Below are positions 1 to 7,417 of a DNA stretch of 9,622 bases, piece by piece (positions within the stretch are counted from its first letter, which is position 1; each line of letters begins with the position of its first letter). The position numbers and the translations under genes are program-made. Location of the stretch: assembly GCA_023440945.1 (NCBI GenBank), contig JAEZRL010000261.1:1-9622 (forward strand), read 5' to 3'. The notes beneath the pieces are model-generated. The model did no database searches. It worked only from the letters and a program-made list of their open reading frames with translations, and was not told where the DNA came from. The DNA comes from Bacteroidota bacterium. Lineage in GTDB: Bacteria; Bacteroidota; Bacteroidia; Chitinophagales; Chitinophagaceae.

Positions 1-1101
1 TCATCACACTCTTTTAGCCAGGTTTCAAAAGCTGAAGCTGCAATTGCTGAGATCATGCAACAGAATGAAGTAGTAGGACTATCAGTTGCAGTAGTTAAGA
101 AAGGAAAATTGTTCTATATACATTCCTTTGGCTTGAAGAATAAAGAAAGAAATGAACCGCTTACGGATGAGGATTTATTCCGCATAGCATCCATTTCCAA
201 GTCTTTTTCAGCTACCGGCATTATGCAACTGGTGGAAGCAAAAAAATTATCGCTGGATGATGATGTAAGCAATCTCATTGGTTTTAAGGTGCGTAATCCT
301 AAATTTCCCAATACCGTTATTTCTTTGAAGATGCTTCTGTCGCATCGTTCTTCGCTCAACGACAGTGAGGGTTATTTCACTCTCGATGCCATCAATCCTT
401 CAAAAAATCCTGGTTGGGAAAAATGTTATAATGATTATGAGCCGGGTAGCGGTTACGAATATTGCAATCTCAACTTCAATATGGTTGGGACAATTATTGA
501 AAGAACTTCCGGTGAGCGGTTTGACCGTTATGTACAAAAACACATTCTTGAGCCACTAAATCTTCATGGCGGATATTGGGTAGATGGATTGGACAGTACC
601 CGCTTTGTTACACTTTATGATTTTGATGATTCGCTGAAAACTTTAGTAGCTCAACCGATGGCTTATGCTCCGCGCAGGGAAGATATTGCAAATTATGTTA
701 TGGGTTATAGCACTCCTGTTTTTTCAGCTACCGGTGGCATGAAGATATCAGCGCAAGACCTGGCCCGCTATATGATCATGCACATGAACCAGGGTAGAGC
801 TAATGGAACAAGGATCATCAAAAAGAAAAGCGCCAGGATTATGCAAACACCTTTAACGGAAAAAGAAGGTTATGGTTTGGCACTATTGAAAACAAAGAAT
901 CTTATTCCGGGAAAAACAATGACAGGTCACACTGGATCGGCTTATGGACTATTCAGTTCCATGTTCTTTAACCCAAAGGAGAAGTTCGGAATCGTGGTGA
1001 TTACAAACGGATGTAAACCGGGTTATACAGAAGGTTACAATACAGTGATCCGGAAAACGGCGAATTGTTTGTATAATTTTCTGATCAACAATAAACATTA
1101 A
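1..1101 (+). CDS. Serine hydrolase of the beta-lactamase/CubicO (class C-like) family, 5' partial
   Basis: Frame 1 is open from the first base, so the gene starts upstream of the window. The ATG at 55 is probably internal, because the 18 codons before it are also open and the conserved core begins right there. Counting from that ATG, the family motifs are the SxxK nucleophile motif SISK at residues 46-49 (Ser46, Lys49), the YxN motif YCN at 136-138, and the HTG triad at 292-294. These define penicillin-binding/beta-lactamase-fold enzymes that act through an acyl-serine intermediate (esterases, D-amino-acid peptidases, true beta-lactamases). The usual HTSG-like loop reads LSHRSSL at 95-101, a minor variant. 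The substrate cannot be read from sequence, and resistance should not be assumed. A signal peptide, if present, lies in the missing N-terminus. The gene stands alone and converges on the TPR operon. Confidence 0.9.
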   Translation, partial: SSHSFSQVSKAEAAIAEIMQQNEVVGLSVAVVKKGKLFYIHSFGLKNKERNEPLTDEDLFRIASISKSFSATGIMQLVEAKKLSLDDDVSNLIGFKVRNPKFPNTVISLKMLLSHRSSLNDSEGYFTLDAINPSKNPGWEKCYNDYEPGSGYEYCNLNFNMVGTIIERTSGERFDRYVQKHILEPLNLHGGYWVDGLDSTRFVTLYDFDDSLKTLVAQPMAYAPRREDIANYVMGYSTPVFSATGGMKISAQDLARYMIMHMNQGRANGTRIIKKKSARIMQTPLTEKEGYGLALLKTKNLIPGKTMTGHTGSAYGLFSSMFFNPKEKFGIVVITNGCKPGYTEGYNTVIRKTANCLYNFLINNKH

Positions 1102-1206
1102 TCAACCCCGTACAGGCGTGATTAAATAGTAATATGCTCCCCTCGCAATGAAAGCTTACGGCAGCGCTTATATTTCGGCATCAATCTTCTGCATTATTAA
1201 TACCTT

Positions 1207-1230
1207 GTCAGGTCTGACACTTTCAAAGTG
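1207..1230. other. Two abutting small palindromes between convergent genes
   Basis: The 143-bp gap between the hydrolase stop and the TPR gene stop contains GTCAGGTCTGAC (1207-1218, 5-bp arms, 2-bp centre). It shares its last base with CACTTTCAAAGTG (1218-1230). There is no U-tract on either side, so this is not a canonical intrinsic terminator. It could still act as a weak bidirectional transcript end or be the remnant of a longer hairpin repeat. Function is inferred from position only. Confidence 0.35.
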
Positions 1231-1244
1231 GCTGGATCACTTTA

Positions 1245-2498
1245 TTACGTTAGTGCAGTTCCCCATGTATAAATTGCTAAGGCAGCGAGGTAAATAAAAG
1301 CGCATTGAATCACAGCTTCATTACCAGTAAGCAGTAAGGCAACGGATGCTGCACAGCCCAAAACAAGCAATACAATTGTGTAGATGAACCAGACCTTTTT
1401 TAATCGCAGCATAGTATAATTTTCCATCCTGCTTAAGGGTAATAATAACGTGAGTATGATAAGTGAAGAGAATAAATAATTATCGTCTTTTACAGTTGGC
1501 AAATAACTGCCAAACACCGCCACTAAAATGGCTGTAAGCAATGTGAAGCCTACGGCTGCCGCTATTTTTTTCTCATTGGATGTAAGTACAAATTTGCCTT
1601 CTGCATTAAAAAGCAACATCAAATTGGCAAGTGATGTCCCCACCCAGGAAAAGATCACAAAAAGCAGGTACAAACCAACTAAGATATAAGCTAATAAACT
1701 AAAACCTGCAGCATCAGAAGCGCCGGATAATAAACGCACAACAAGCCATATAACAATAATGGTTGCCCATTTTACTTTTTTTGATTTGGAGGATAACCAC
1801 AACGAGAACATAAGCATCCAGCGATAAGGCGGAAGATTTGATTTGAGTGATTCTTTATAACCTTGTCTTGCCCTGCTGTTGTTGGGATTTATTCTTAATG
1901 CTTCACGAAAATGTTTTCTTGCATCCTTGTGTTTTCCTTTTTCTAAGAAATGCCAGGCATAATTGGTGTGAGTAAAATCATCTTCAGGATCAATTGCGAG
2001 TGCTTCTTTTATGGTTTCAAAAGCTTCTTCTTTATTCTTTAAACGAAACAAAGCCTGTGAACGTGCGTTCAAACAGGTTAAATCTTCAGCGTTTATAGCC
2101 AGGCCTTCATTAGCATGGTTTAACGCTTCTTCATACCGTTTCATATCCAATAAAATGTACGCATACAAACCATAATACGCGGAGAAATAAGGATTGATAT
2201 AAAGAGCTTGTTTTATATAACTTATTGCTTCGCCATTTGTGTGCATCCGGTAATGACAAAAACTCATGAGATAATAAGGCCGGTCATTTGCAGGATTGAC
2301 AGCGATACAATTCTTTAAAAGACTTAATGCTTCTGTATAATTTTTAGAATCAAGTTTGCATTCTGCCAAAATCATTAATGCTTCATCGTCGTCAGGATCT
2401 TCATTCAATGCATAACCAATTTCTTTTTCTGCATCTTTTATTCTTCCCTGCGATAACAATAATCTTGCTCTTTGTATATGCGTATTGCTTACAAACAT
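1245..2498 (-). CDS. TPR-repeat integral membrane protein, partner of the adjacent AAA+ ATPase
   Basis: The 417-residue product has two halves. Residues about 5-206 form roughly six tetratricopeptide repeats, with recurring patterns such as a Y/F-x-EA-L core and a closing N-P or D-P (for example INP at 101-103, IDP at 169-171, INP at 203-205). These are protein-protein interaction scaffolds. Residues about 243-414 are hydrophobic, with about six likely membrane segments (near 243-259, 265-287, 311-331, 340-356, 369-391, 395-414). There is no signal peptide, so the TPR half is probably cytoplasmic. The gene starts 8 bp after the stop of the TPR-AAA gene on the same strand, which strongly implies co-transcription. 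The stretch before the ATG is purine-rich (AGAAATAGAAGAA) and lies in the end of the upstream gene. No catalytic motif is visible. A role as the membrane anchor or recruiter for the ATPase is inference from gene order and shared TPRs. Confidence 0.88.
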   Translation of the reverse strand: MFVSNTHIQRARLLLSQGRIKDAEKEIGYALNEDPDDDEALMILAECKLDSKNYTEALSLLKNCIAVNPANDRPYYLMSFCHYRMHTNGEAISYIKQALYINPYFSAYYGLYAYILLDMKRYEEALNHANEGLAINAEDLTCLNARSQALFRLKNKEEAFETIKEALAIDPEDDFTHTNYAWHFLEKGKHKDARKHFREALRINPNNSRARQGYKESLKSNLPPYRWMLMFSLWLSSKSKKVKWATIIVIWLVVRLLSGASDAAGFSLLAYILVGLYLLFVIFSWVGTSLANLMLLFNAEGKFVLTSNEKKIAAAVGFTLLTAILVAVFGSYLPTVKDDNYLFSSLIILTLLLPLSRMENYTMLRLKKVWFIYTIVLLVLGCAASVALLLTGNEAVIQCAFIYLAALAIYTWGTALT

Positions 2499-2506
2499 CA
2501 GTTCTT

Positions 2507-3865
2507 CTATTTCTTCAGTTTCAGGTACTTTAATATATCATCGTATAAACCCGATTCGTTTGCATACAAAGCATAATTGCGTGCTGTGCTGAACCATTCT
2601 GTAGTTGTTGCTTTATGCTCTTTAACTGCTTTGAGCAGATCTTTTGTAGTTATGTTTTCTATCTTTCCTTTAGCCAAAGATTCTTCCAATTTAGCCTCCA
2701 CCGCAATTTCAATAAGAGCTTTAAGATCGGCGCCTGAATATTCTTCTGTAACTTTTGCTACTGCTTTTATATCCACATTATCAACCGGTCTTCCTTTTAA
2801 ATGCTGTCGCAAGATTTCTTCTCGCCCTGCAGCATCAGGAGGCGCAACAAAAATCACTCTGTCAAATCTGCCCGGTCTTCTAAAAGCGCTGTCAACACTC
2901 CACGGCGCATTGGTGGCAGCTAAGATCAAAACCCCTTCATTGCTATTCTCAACGCCATCCATTTCTGCAAGAAACTGGTTGATAACATGGCGCATGCTGC
3001 TTTGTTTAAGATCGCTGCGACTTGCGCCCAAAGCATCCACTTCATCAAAAAATAAAACACAAGGCGCATTCTCTCTGGCTTGTTCAAAAACGGCGTGTAA
3101 ATTTTTCTCGCTGTTACCCATCCACATGTCAAGAATATCATGTAAACCAATATTAATGAACCTTGCCTCAATTTCTCCTGCCGTTGCTTTTGCGAGATAT
3201 GTTTTGCCACAACCCGGAGGACCATATAATAAAATGCCTCCACCGGCTTTCTTGCCAAAAGCTTTATACATCTCCGGGTTCTTCAAAGGCTGAATGATCT
3301 TCATCGCGATCTCATTCTTCACCTTCTGCATACCGCCAACATCTTCAAACTTCATATCCGGTTTCTCCATAAAAAAATGAGGTTTGTTCGCTCTGCCACC
3401 AAAGTCATCGCCAAAAAGATCATCCTGCTCCTCATCTTCATCACTCTCGAAAATTGCGCTTCCTGATGAAGGCATCCGCAAAATAGAATCTATGTCATCG
3501 TCTTTGAATGTCGGGTTTTCATCCAGCACTTTTTTATACACATCAACAGCTTCTCCGTAGGAATCTTCTTTTATCAAACACCGAACAAACACAACCATAT
3601 CTTCCCAATTCAAAGCCTTTTCTTTAAACAAATCCTCAAATACAACGATTGCCGCAGAATATTTCTTTTGCTTGTAATAAATGTTGGCAAGACCTTTACG
3701 TGCTTTATAATTACCGTAATTTCTTTTCAATACTTCGTTATATTGCTCTGCAGCTTCGGTCAACAAATCTTCGCGTTGCATCTGTTCGGCCAATGCCAAA
3801 CGCAATGGAATATTATCAGGTGATAATTCAACAGCTTCTTTCAATTGTTCAATAGCTTCATTCAT
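2507..3865 (-). CDS. TPR-AAA+ ATPase with a single Vps4/katanin-like AAA domain
   Basis: The 452-residue product comprises three N-terminal TPR-like repeats (about 1-120), an acidic linker (140-156, rich in D/E) and one classical AAA domain (about 170-420). The ATPase motifs are complete: Walker A GPPGCGKT at 215-222, Walker B with Asp274-Glu275, sensor-1 Asn319 in AATNAP, and the second region of homology with candidate arginine fingers in RRPGRFD (329-335). The sensor-2 region is SGADLKAL (377-384). The pore-loop position reads MWMGNSEKN (247-255), with Trp248 at the substrate-gripping position, as in Vps4/katanin-type enzymes. The C-terminal tail (about 420-452) is a short helical extension. 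No protease domain (HExxH) or membrane segment is present, so it is not FtsH. It should form a hexamer that threads or remodels protein targets chosen by the TPR domain. It is the first gene of an operon with the membrane TPR protein. No convincing promoter was found upstream. Confidence 0.93.
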   Translation of the reverse strand: MNEAIEQLKEAVELSPDNIPLRLALAEQMQREDLLTEAAEQYNEVLKRNYGNYKARKGLANIYYKQKKYSAAIVVFEDLFKEKALNWEDMVVFVRCLIKEDSYGEAVDVYKKVLDENPTFKDDDIDSILRMPSSGSAIFESDEDEEQDDLFGDDFGGRANKPHFFMEKPDMKFEDVGGMQKVKNEIAMKIIQPLKNPEMYKAFGKKAGGGILLYGPPGCGKTYLAKATAGEIEARFINIGLHDILDMWMGNSEKNLHAVFEQARENAPCVLFFDEVDALGASRSDLKQSSMRHVINQFLAEMDGVENSNEGVLILAATNAPWSVDSAFRRPGRFDRVIFVAPPDAAGREEILRQHLKGRPVDNVDIKAVAKVTEEYSGADLKALIEIAVEAKLEESLAKGKIENITTKDLLKAVKEHKATTTEWFSTARNYALYANESGLYDDILKYLKLKK

Positions 3866-4281
3866 CTGAAATTTTTATTGTTTTTATAGCCTAGATGGAA
3901 CCCCGCATTTTCTTTCTCGTGTATTAAAGATTTACATGTCCCGTTTCATCTTGCTTGCTTTAATTGATATATTTTTTAAGTTACAGGCTTCAATGCTTCT
4001 ATGATGCATCGTTGTGTCACTCACTTGTACGCTTTGTTCCTTATTCAGCACTTAGCGTCGCTCATTATTCTTCAGCATAACTACATCTCATCTGAAGTTA
4101 TATTGAAATCAATATTTTCACCCAAATCTTAGTCGCTAAATCCCTTATTAAAGAATCTTTGATTGTCCCGACTTTAAAGTGAACCAAAATTTTTCGACCA
4201 ATAGTGGTTGAAATAATTACTCTGGTCGCATCAAAAATAATGACACAGTAGTTTAATAGAAAGCCAATGTTATGAACGCTG
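3866..4281. other. 416-bp intergenic region between the AAA gene and the metalloprotease gene
   Basis: The region carries the upstream control sequence of the TPR-AAA operon and the 3' flank of the metalloprotease gene, both on the minus strand. It contains one copy of an 82-bp repeat (3968-4049), a perfect 10-bp palindrome ACTTTAAAGT (4171-4180), an AT-rich 6-bp-stem hairpin with a tetraloop (4100-4115) and a weak hairpin at 4195-4210. I found neither a TAnnTTTG promoter box for the AAA gene nor a U-tract terminator for the metalloprotease. No plausible gene longer than about 40 codons was seen. Confidence 0.6.
3968..4049 (-). repeat. 82-bp repeat, copy A (inverted relative to copy B at 6849-6930)
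   Basis: The reverse complement of this stretch aligns without gaps to 6849-6930, with 66 of 82 positions identical by hand count. It includes an unbroken 18-nt core (ACAAGTGAGTGACACAAC) and a 10-nt block (GAACAAAGCG). It lies 102 bp upstream of the TPR-AAA start codon and reads toward that gene. On the minus strand the repeat is open in one frame, giving peptide motifs KEQS-x-QVSDTTM and RS-x-EA-x-NLK shared with copy B. Mismatches fall 4/6/6 over codon positions 1/2/3, which does not favour selection for protein. A dispersed intergenic repeat family is the likeliest explanation. Confidence 0.85.
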
Positions 4282-6669
4282 CTAAAAATTCTGTTTTACT
4301 ATCTTTTGTTTCAGTAAAATATTGTTTTCGTTATCCAGAACATGTACAATATAAACGCCTGCACTAAATTGTTTGAAGGGAACTTCAAGCACTTGTCCGC
4401 CAACCGGAACCGTATAAGAGGCAGATTGCAAAATACGTCCTGCCATATCTACAACCCTTACTGCATAAGTACCCCCGTCCGTGCTTGCAATGTTTACTCT
4501 TAATTTGTCTGTAACCGGATTGGGATAAACAGTAACACTGCTGGTACCTGTTGGCGGTTCGCCTGTTACAAATGCAGAACCGGTAAAAGTTGCTTTAAAC
4601 ACGGCTTTTGTATTTCTTATACCATCGAAATATAACAGGTAAGTTGTGTTTGGCGCCAAAGATTGCAAAGTCATGTTTCCATTGCCATTAAAGTTTTTAT
4701 TGCAGTAAACAGGTGTCGGGAATTGCTGACCTACCGGGCAGGCATTTACTTTATACACCGCCATTCTAATGCCTTGTCCCGTACAGGATGCCAGATCAGC
4801 AGGTGAGGTTGTATAATCTGAAACAGCAATGTTTATATCACCACCGGAACTGTTCGTCATAATCGCGTAATAAGCATTGTTCGTCACCTGAACGCCATCG
4901 CCATTACAGGTTACCTGTTCAAACTTAGGATCGCCTGTAGCATTACTTGTTGCATGAACAAGATCGAAAGTGATAGCTGTTCCAATAATTGTGGGTGTTG
5001 TTGGAAAGGCAGTTGGACATTCATCGTTTGCTACCGGCGTTGTTGCTATAGGTTGCATTTGGGTTGAAGACAATCCGCAGTTACCAAAGCTTAGAGTGGT
5101 TTGCGGTGTAACAGCATATAAAGCACCTTTATAAGCGGATGCATCAAGCGATCTTCTTGTAACATAAGGCAACAAAGAATAATTCATCAGTTTCGGCGGA
5201 TTTACGGTTGTATAGCTGTCGCCTTCGTAACTATCGTTGATATGTGCAAGATTAAGCGCATGACCTAACTCATGCAAAATAATTGTTTCAAGATCGAGTT
5301 CGATATTATTTCCGCGTTGCGCTGGAAAACAAGGACCTTCTGTAAAAGCAATGGTTCCTGTTGACACACCTTCATTGCGAAGAACCATATCAAAACCGGG
5401 TTTTTGTGCGCCATAACTGGCATTGCTGCACATGGAAAAAGAATTGTAAGTAGTGGCCAACACACCATCGGCAAGAGGCGGGTTACCTGTGTTTTTGTTA
5501 TCGAACATAACAATGTTGTTACCATCACCAGGATCAACTGTTTGCATGGTTGTGGTGCCACCTTCAAGAATGTTTGCTCCAACCTGTTCTTTCCATGTAT
5601 TCAATGCTCTTTGAAAAGTAGCTTTTTCAGGAGAAGTATTTATGTTTTTTCCTTTGCCTGCTGTGCTTGTGCTGTATAAAATGGTATAACCACCCTGCGT
5701 GTTGGTATTCATTAAACGCGGCTCTTTCACAACTTTTTTACCGTTAATGGTAAACTCTGCATTAAGTATAGCGGTGAAAACTTTTAATGGGGTTGTTGAA
5801 AAAGTAGTATCAGCATCGCTTATCTTAATAGCAAATATGCCTGTTGCAGCTTTTGATGGAACTCTTACTTTTATTTCATTATCCGTCCACGAGATGATAT
5901 AAGGCGAGTTGTAATCAATTTGATAAGTTGGATCTTCGTTATCATCATCTGCACTTTTAAACAGGATTGCTTTTCCACTGCTTGCCGTTCCAAAACCCGA
6001 GCCGGTTATCGTTAATATGTTATTTAATTCGTCATTTAATGCACCTGCGTATACAGTTGCAGGTGAAAAAGCAGAAATGCTTGCAACCGAACCACCACGC
6101 ATAACAGATGAAGAAGGTTGGGCAGTTTTTATTTGGAAAGAATTATCAACCACACGCATTGTTGCACCTGTTTTTTGTTGAAGTGTTTTATACAAAGTGG
6201 CTTCAATATTTTTATAAACAGCAAAAGGAGCATAAGCTTTGCCGGCATTTAGATTGTAACGCAAAAAACCCTGGTCGCTGCCATAAACATCCATGAGTTC
6301 TTTGTTTGTGAAAGGTGATTTTATACGCATTTCATTTGGCTGCAGAAAAAAGATACCAACCTGGTTTTTATTCAACTGCAGCAGATCGCTGGCAATAATG
6401 GCGTAATCATCCACTACGCCGCCCTGTGTAAGCACTTCGATTGTTGAAGAAGAAACCTGCCCTTTGAAAATTTTATACATTTCAATAGTGTTGGAAGTAT
6501 AGATCATCGTGTGTTTATCGTTCCAGAAACTTTTTTGATCTATCACCCTTCCTTCTGTAATCAGTTGAGCATTGGAAACTTTTGAATCAATATTTAAAGG
6601 GAACAATTGAGCTTTGGTTTGTACAACTGATAGCAGCATGAACAAATAAAAAAGCACCTTTTTTTGCAT
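4282..6669 (-). CDS. Secreted metzincin-like metalloprotease with TIG domain and T9SS type A sorting domain
   Basis: The 795-residue product begins with a Sec signal peptide (KK then a hydrophobic core, likely cleavage after KA near residue 20). Residues about 26-185 form an N-terminal domain I do not recognise. An IPT/TIG immunoglobulin-like fold follows (about 196-297, with the GSGFG signature near 223-227). A zinc-metalloprotease domain (about 300-520) has the site HELGHALNLAH: His466, Glu467, His470 and His476. A plausible Met-turn lies in KLMNYS (Met495). Residues about 545-700 look like a Cys-containing beta-sandwich starting NDEC. The C-terminus (about 712-795) is a T9SS sorting domain, beginning VYPNPV and ending near KIVKQ, which predicts export across the outer membrane and surface attachment or release. 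Asn473 stands where most metzincins have Gly. The substrate is unknown; roles in nutrient proteolysis or cell-surface processing are inference. It is monocistronic as far as seen, flanked by inverted repeat copies. Confidence 0.92.
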   Translation of the reverse strand: MQKKVLFYLFMLLSVVQTKAQLFPLNIDSKVSNAQLITEGRVIDQKSFWNDKHTMIYTSNTIEMYKIFKGQVSSSTIEVLTQGGVVDDYAIIASDLLQLNKNQVGIFFLQPNEMRIKSPFTNKELMDVYGSDQGFLRYNLNAGKAYAPFAVYKNIEATLYKTLQQKTGATMRVVDNSFQIKTAQPSSSVMRGGSVASISAFSPATVYAGALNDELNNILTITGSGFGTASSGKAILFKSADDDNEDPTYQIDYNSPYIISWTDNEIKVRVPSKAATGIFAIKISDADTTFSTTPLKVFTAILNAEFTINGKKVVKEPRLMNTNTQGGYTILYSTSTAGKGKNINTSPEKATFQRALNTWKEQVGANILEGGTTTMQTVDPGDGNNIVMFDNKNTGNPPLADGVLATTYNSFSMCSNASYGAQKPGFDMVLRNEGVSTGTIAFTEGPCFPAQRGNNIELDLETIILHELGHALNLAHINDSYEGDSYTTVNPPKLMNYSLLPYVTRRSLDASAYKGALYAVTPQTTLSFGNCGLSSTQMQPIATTPVANDECPTAFPTTPTIIGTAITFDLVHATSNATGDPKFEQVTCNGDGVQVTNNAYYAIMTNSSGGDINIAVSDYTTSPADLASCTGQGIRMAVYKVNACPVGQQFPTPVYCNKNFNGNGNMTLQSLAPNTTYLLYFDGIRNTKAVFKATFTGSAFVTGEPPTGTSSVTVYPNPVTDKLRVNIASTDGGTYAVRVVDMAGRILQSASYTVPVGGQVLEVPFKQFSAGVYIVHVLDNENNILLKQKIVKQNF

Positions 6670-6848
6670 ACAATAATATTTATCTTTTTCTCACAGGCAT
6701 TGTTACAATAACGAATGTAGTTGAAAATTTATTCTGTTGGGAATTTGGCAGGCAGATAACAACCGTGAATCGCTGACTAGCAACTTATTAGTAAATAAAA
6801 AGAATGACTGTGATTAAGAAAAGAGGAATCTTCTGTGAGGGAAAACCA

Positions 6849-6930
6849 GTTGATAAAAGAACAAAGCGCACAAGTGAGTGACACAACAATGCTTAATAGA
6901 AGTACGGAAGCCGGTAATCTAAAAACTACA
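6849..6930 (+). repeat. 82-bp repeat, copy B (inverted relative to copy A at 3968-4049)
   Basis: This is the partner of the repeat upstream of the TPR-AAA operon, 66 of 82 positions identical and ungapped. The two copies lie 2.8 kb apart in opposite orientation on either side of the metalloprotease gene. This copy reads toward the 3' end of the PUR-domain gene and stops 11 bp short of that gene's terminator. No target-site duplications, transposase or longer terminal inverted repeats accompany it. Confidence 0.85.
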
Positions 6931-6941
6931 AAACAGAAATG

Positions 6942-6971
6942 AAAAAAGGCCGTCAGGAAAATGACAGCCTT
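6942..6971 (-). terminator. Rho-independent terminator of the PUR-domain gene
   Basis: On the minus strand this reads AAGGCTGTCA, a 6-nt loop, then TGACGGCCTT followed by TTTTC. It gives a 10-bp stem (9 Watson-Crick pairs plus one U-G) with a U-tract. It begins 17 bp past the TAA of the gene ending at 6989, the expected place for its transcript end. Confidence 0.88.
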
Positions 6972-6988
6972 GTTTTACAAATAATTTT

Positions 6989-7378
6989 TTACCACTTATC
7001 TACTTCTTCCGAAGAATGATTGGTTGAAGGAGTTGCAGTTATATCGATGACTTCATCTGCGGTGGCAGTTTCTTCAACAGCTTCGGGATATTCATGGTTA
7101 AAGGCATCAAAATCAAAGTCAGGCATTAGTTCTGTTTTTACATAATCAACTGCTTCGCCTAAAGCTTTGATGAATTTGTTGAAATCTTCTTTGTAAAGAA
7201 AAATTTTATGCCTGTCGTATCCATCATCATTAAAACGTTTTCTGCTTTCTGTAATGGTAAGATAGTAGTCGTTACCACGGGTTGATCTCACATCAAAAAA
7301 ATAAGTTCTTCTTTTTCCGGCCCTGATACGTTTGCTATACACGCTTTCCATTTTTTTGTCGTTGTTTTCGTACGCCAC
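6989..7378 (-). CDS. PUR-alpha-like (DUF3276) single-stranded DNA/RNA-binding protein
   Basis: This small 129-residue protein has one PUR repeat at about 13-85. The pattern is a basic segment KRIRAGKRRTYFFDVR (16-31), a strand YYLTITESRKRF (38-49), then KIFLYKEDFNKF (58-69) and a helix. It is the recognisable Bacteroidota DUF3276 form of the PUR family, whose members (for example spirochaete BpuR and eukaryotic PURA) bind single-stranded DNA or RNA and typically dimerise. Residues about 86-129 form an acidic, Thr/Ser-rich, probably disordered tail. The predicted start is GTG at 7376-7378. An in-frame stop lies upstream with no ATG between, and an ATG at residue 10 (7349-7351) is the alternative; both leave the PUR domain intact. 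It has its own promoter and terminator, so it is probably a single-gene unit. It is likely cytoplasmic, with a possible role in gene regulation. Confidence 0.93.
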   Translation of the reverse strand: MAYENNDKKMESVYSKRIRAGKRRTYFFDVRSTRGNDYYLTITESRKRFNDDGYDRHKIFLYKEDFNKFIKALGEAVDYVKTELMPDFDFDAFNHEYPEAVEETATADEVIDITATPSTNHSSEEVDKW

Positions 7379-7417
7379 AGTGAAATAGATTTTGGTTTAA
7401 TGATTTTTAGAACGGCA

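Larger units (their letters stand above)
6670..6988. other. 319-bp intergenic region upstream of the metalloprotease gene
   Basis: The region holds the 5' control sequence of the metalloprotease gene, repeat copy B (6849-6930) and the terminator of the PUR-domain gene (6942-6971). No exact TAnnTTTG box was found upstream of the metalloprotease. The nearest match, TATTATTG on the minus strand at 6672-6679, is too close to the ATG to be credible. A 43-codon open stretch without a good start (6814-6942, +) runs through the repeat and is not called as a gene. Confidence 0.6.

Noticed and set aside
1148..1297. 49-residue plus-strand ORF starting ATG at 1148, between the hydrolase and TPR genes
   Set aside because: It overlaps 53 bp of the well-supported TPR gene on the opposite strand, has no recognisable domain and no promoter. 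It is probably chance.
2577..3293. 238-residue plus-strand ORF inside the TPR-AAA gene
   Set aside because: It is antisense to a complete AAA domain with all ATPase motifs, and its product is low-complexity Ser/Leu/Ala-rich without domain features.
2507..3865. FtsH-type membrane protease
   Set aside because: There are no N-terminal membrane helices and no C-terminal HExxH peptidase domain; the N-terminus is TPR and the protein ends shortly after the AAA domain.
4195..4228. Hairpins CGACCA...TGGTCG and CGACCA-ATAG-TGGTTG as the metalloprotease terminator
   Set aside because: One has a 22-nt loop, the other a mismatch on the transcribed strand, and neither is followed by a proper U-tract on the minus strand.
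3968..6930. Inverted repeats as ends of a transposon or an invertible segment carrying the metalloprotease gene
   Set aside because: The copies are only 80% identical, no transposase or recombinase gene is present, no target duplications are seen, and the PUR gene terminator lies just beyond one copy in normal position.
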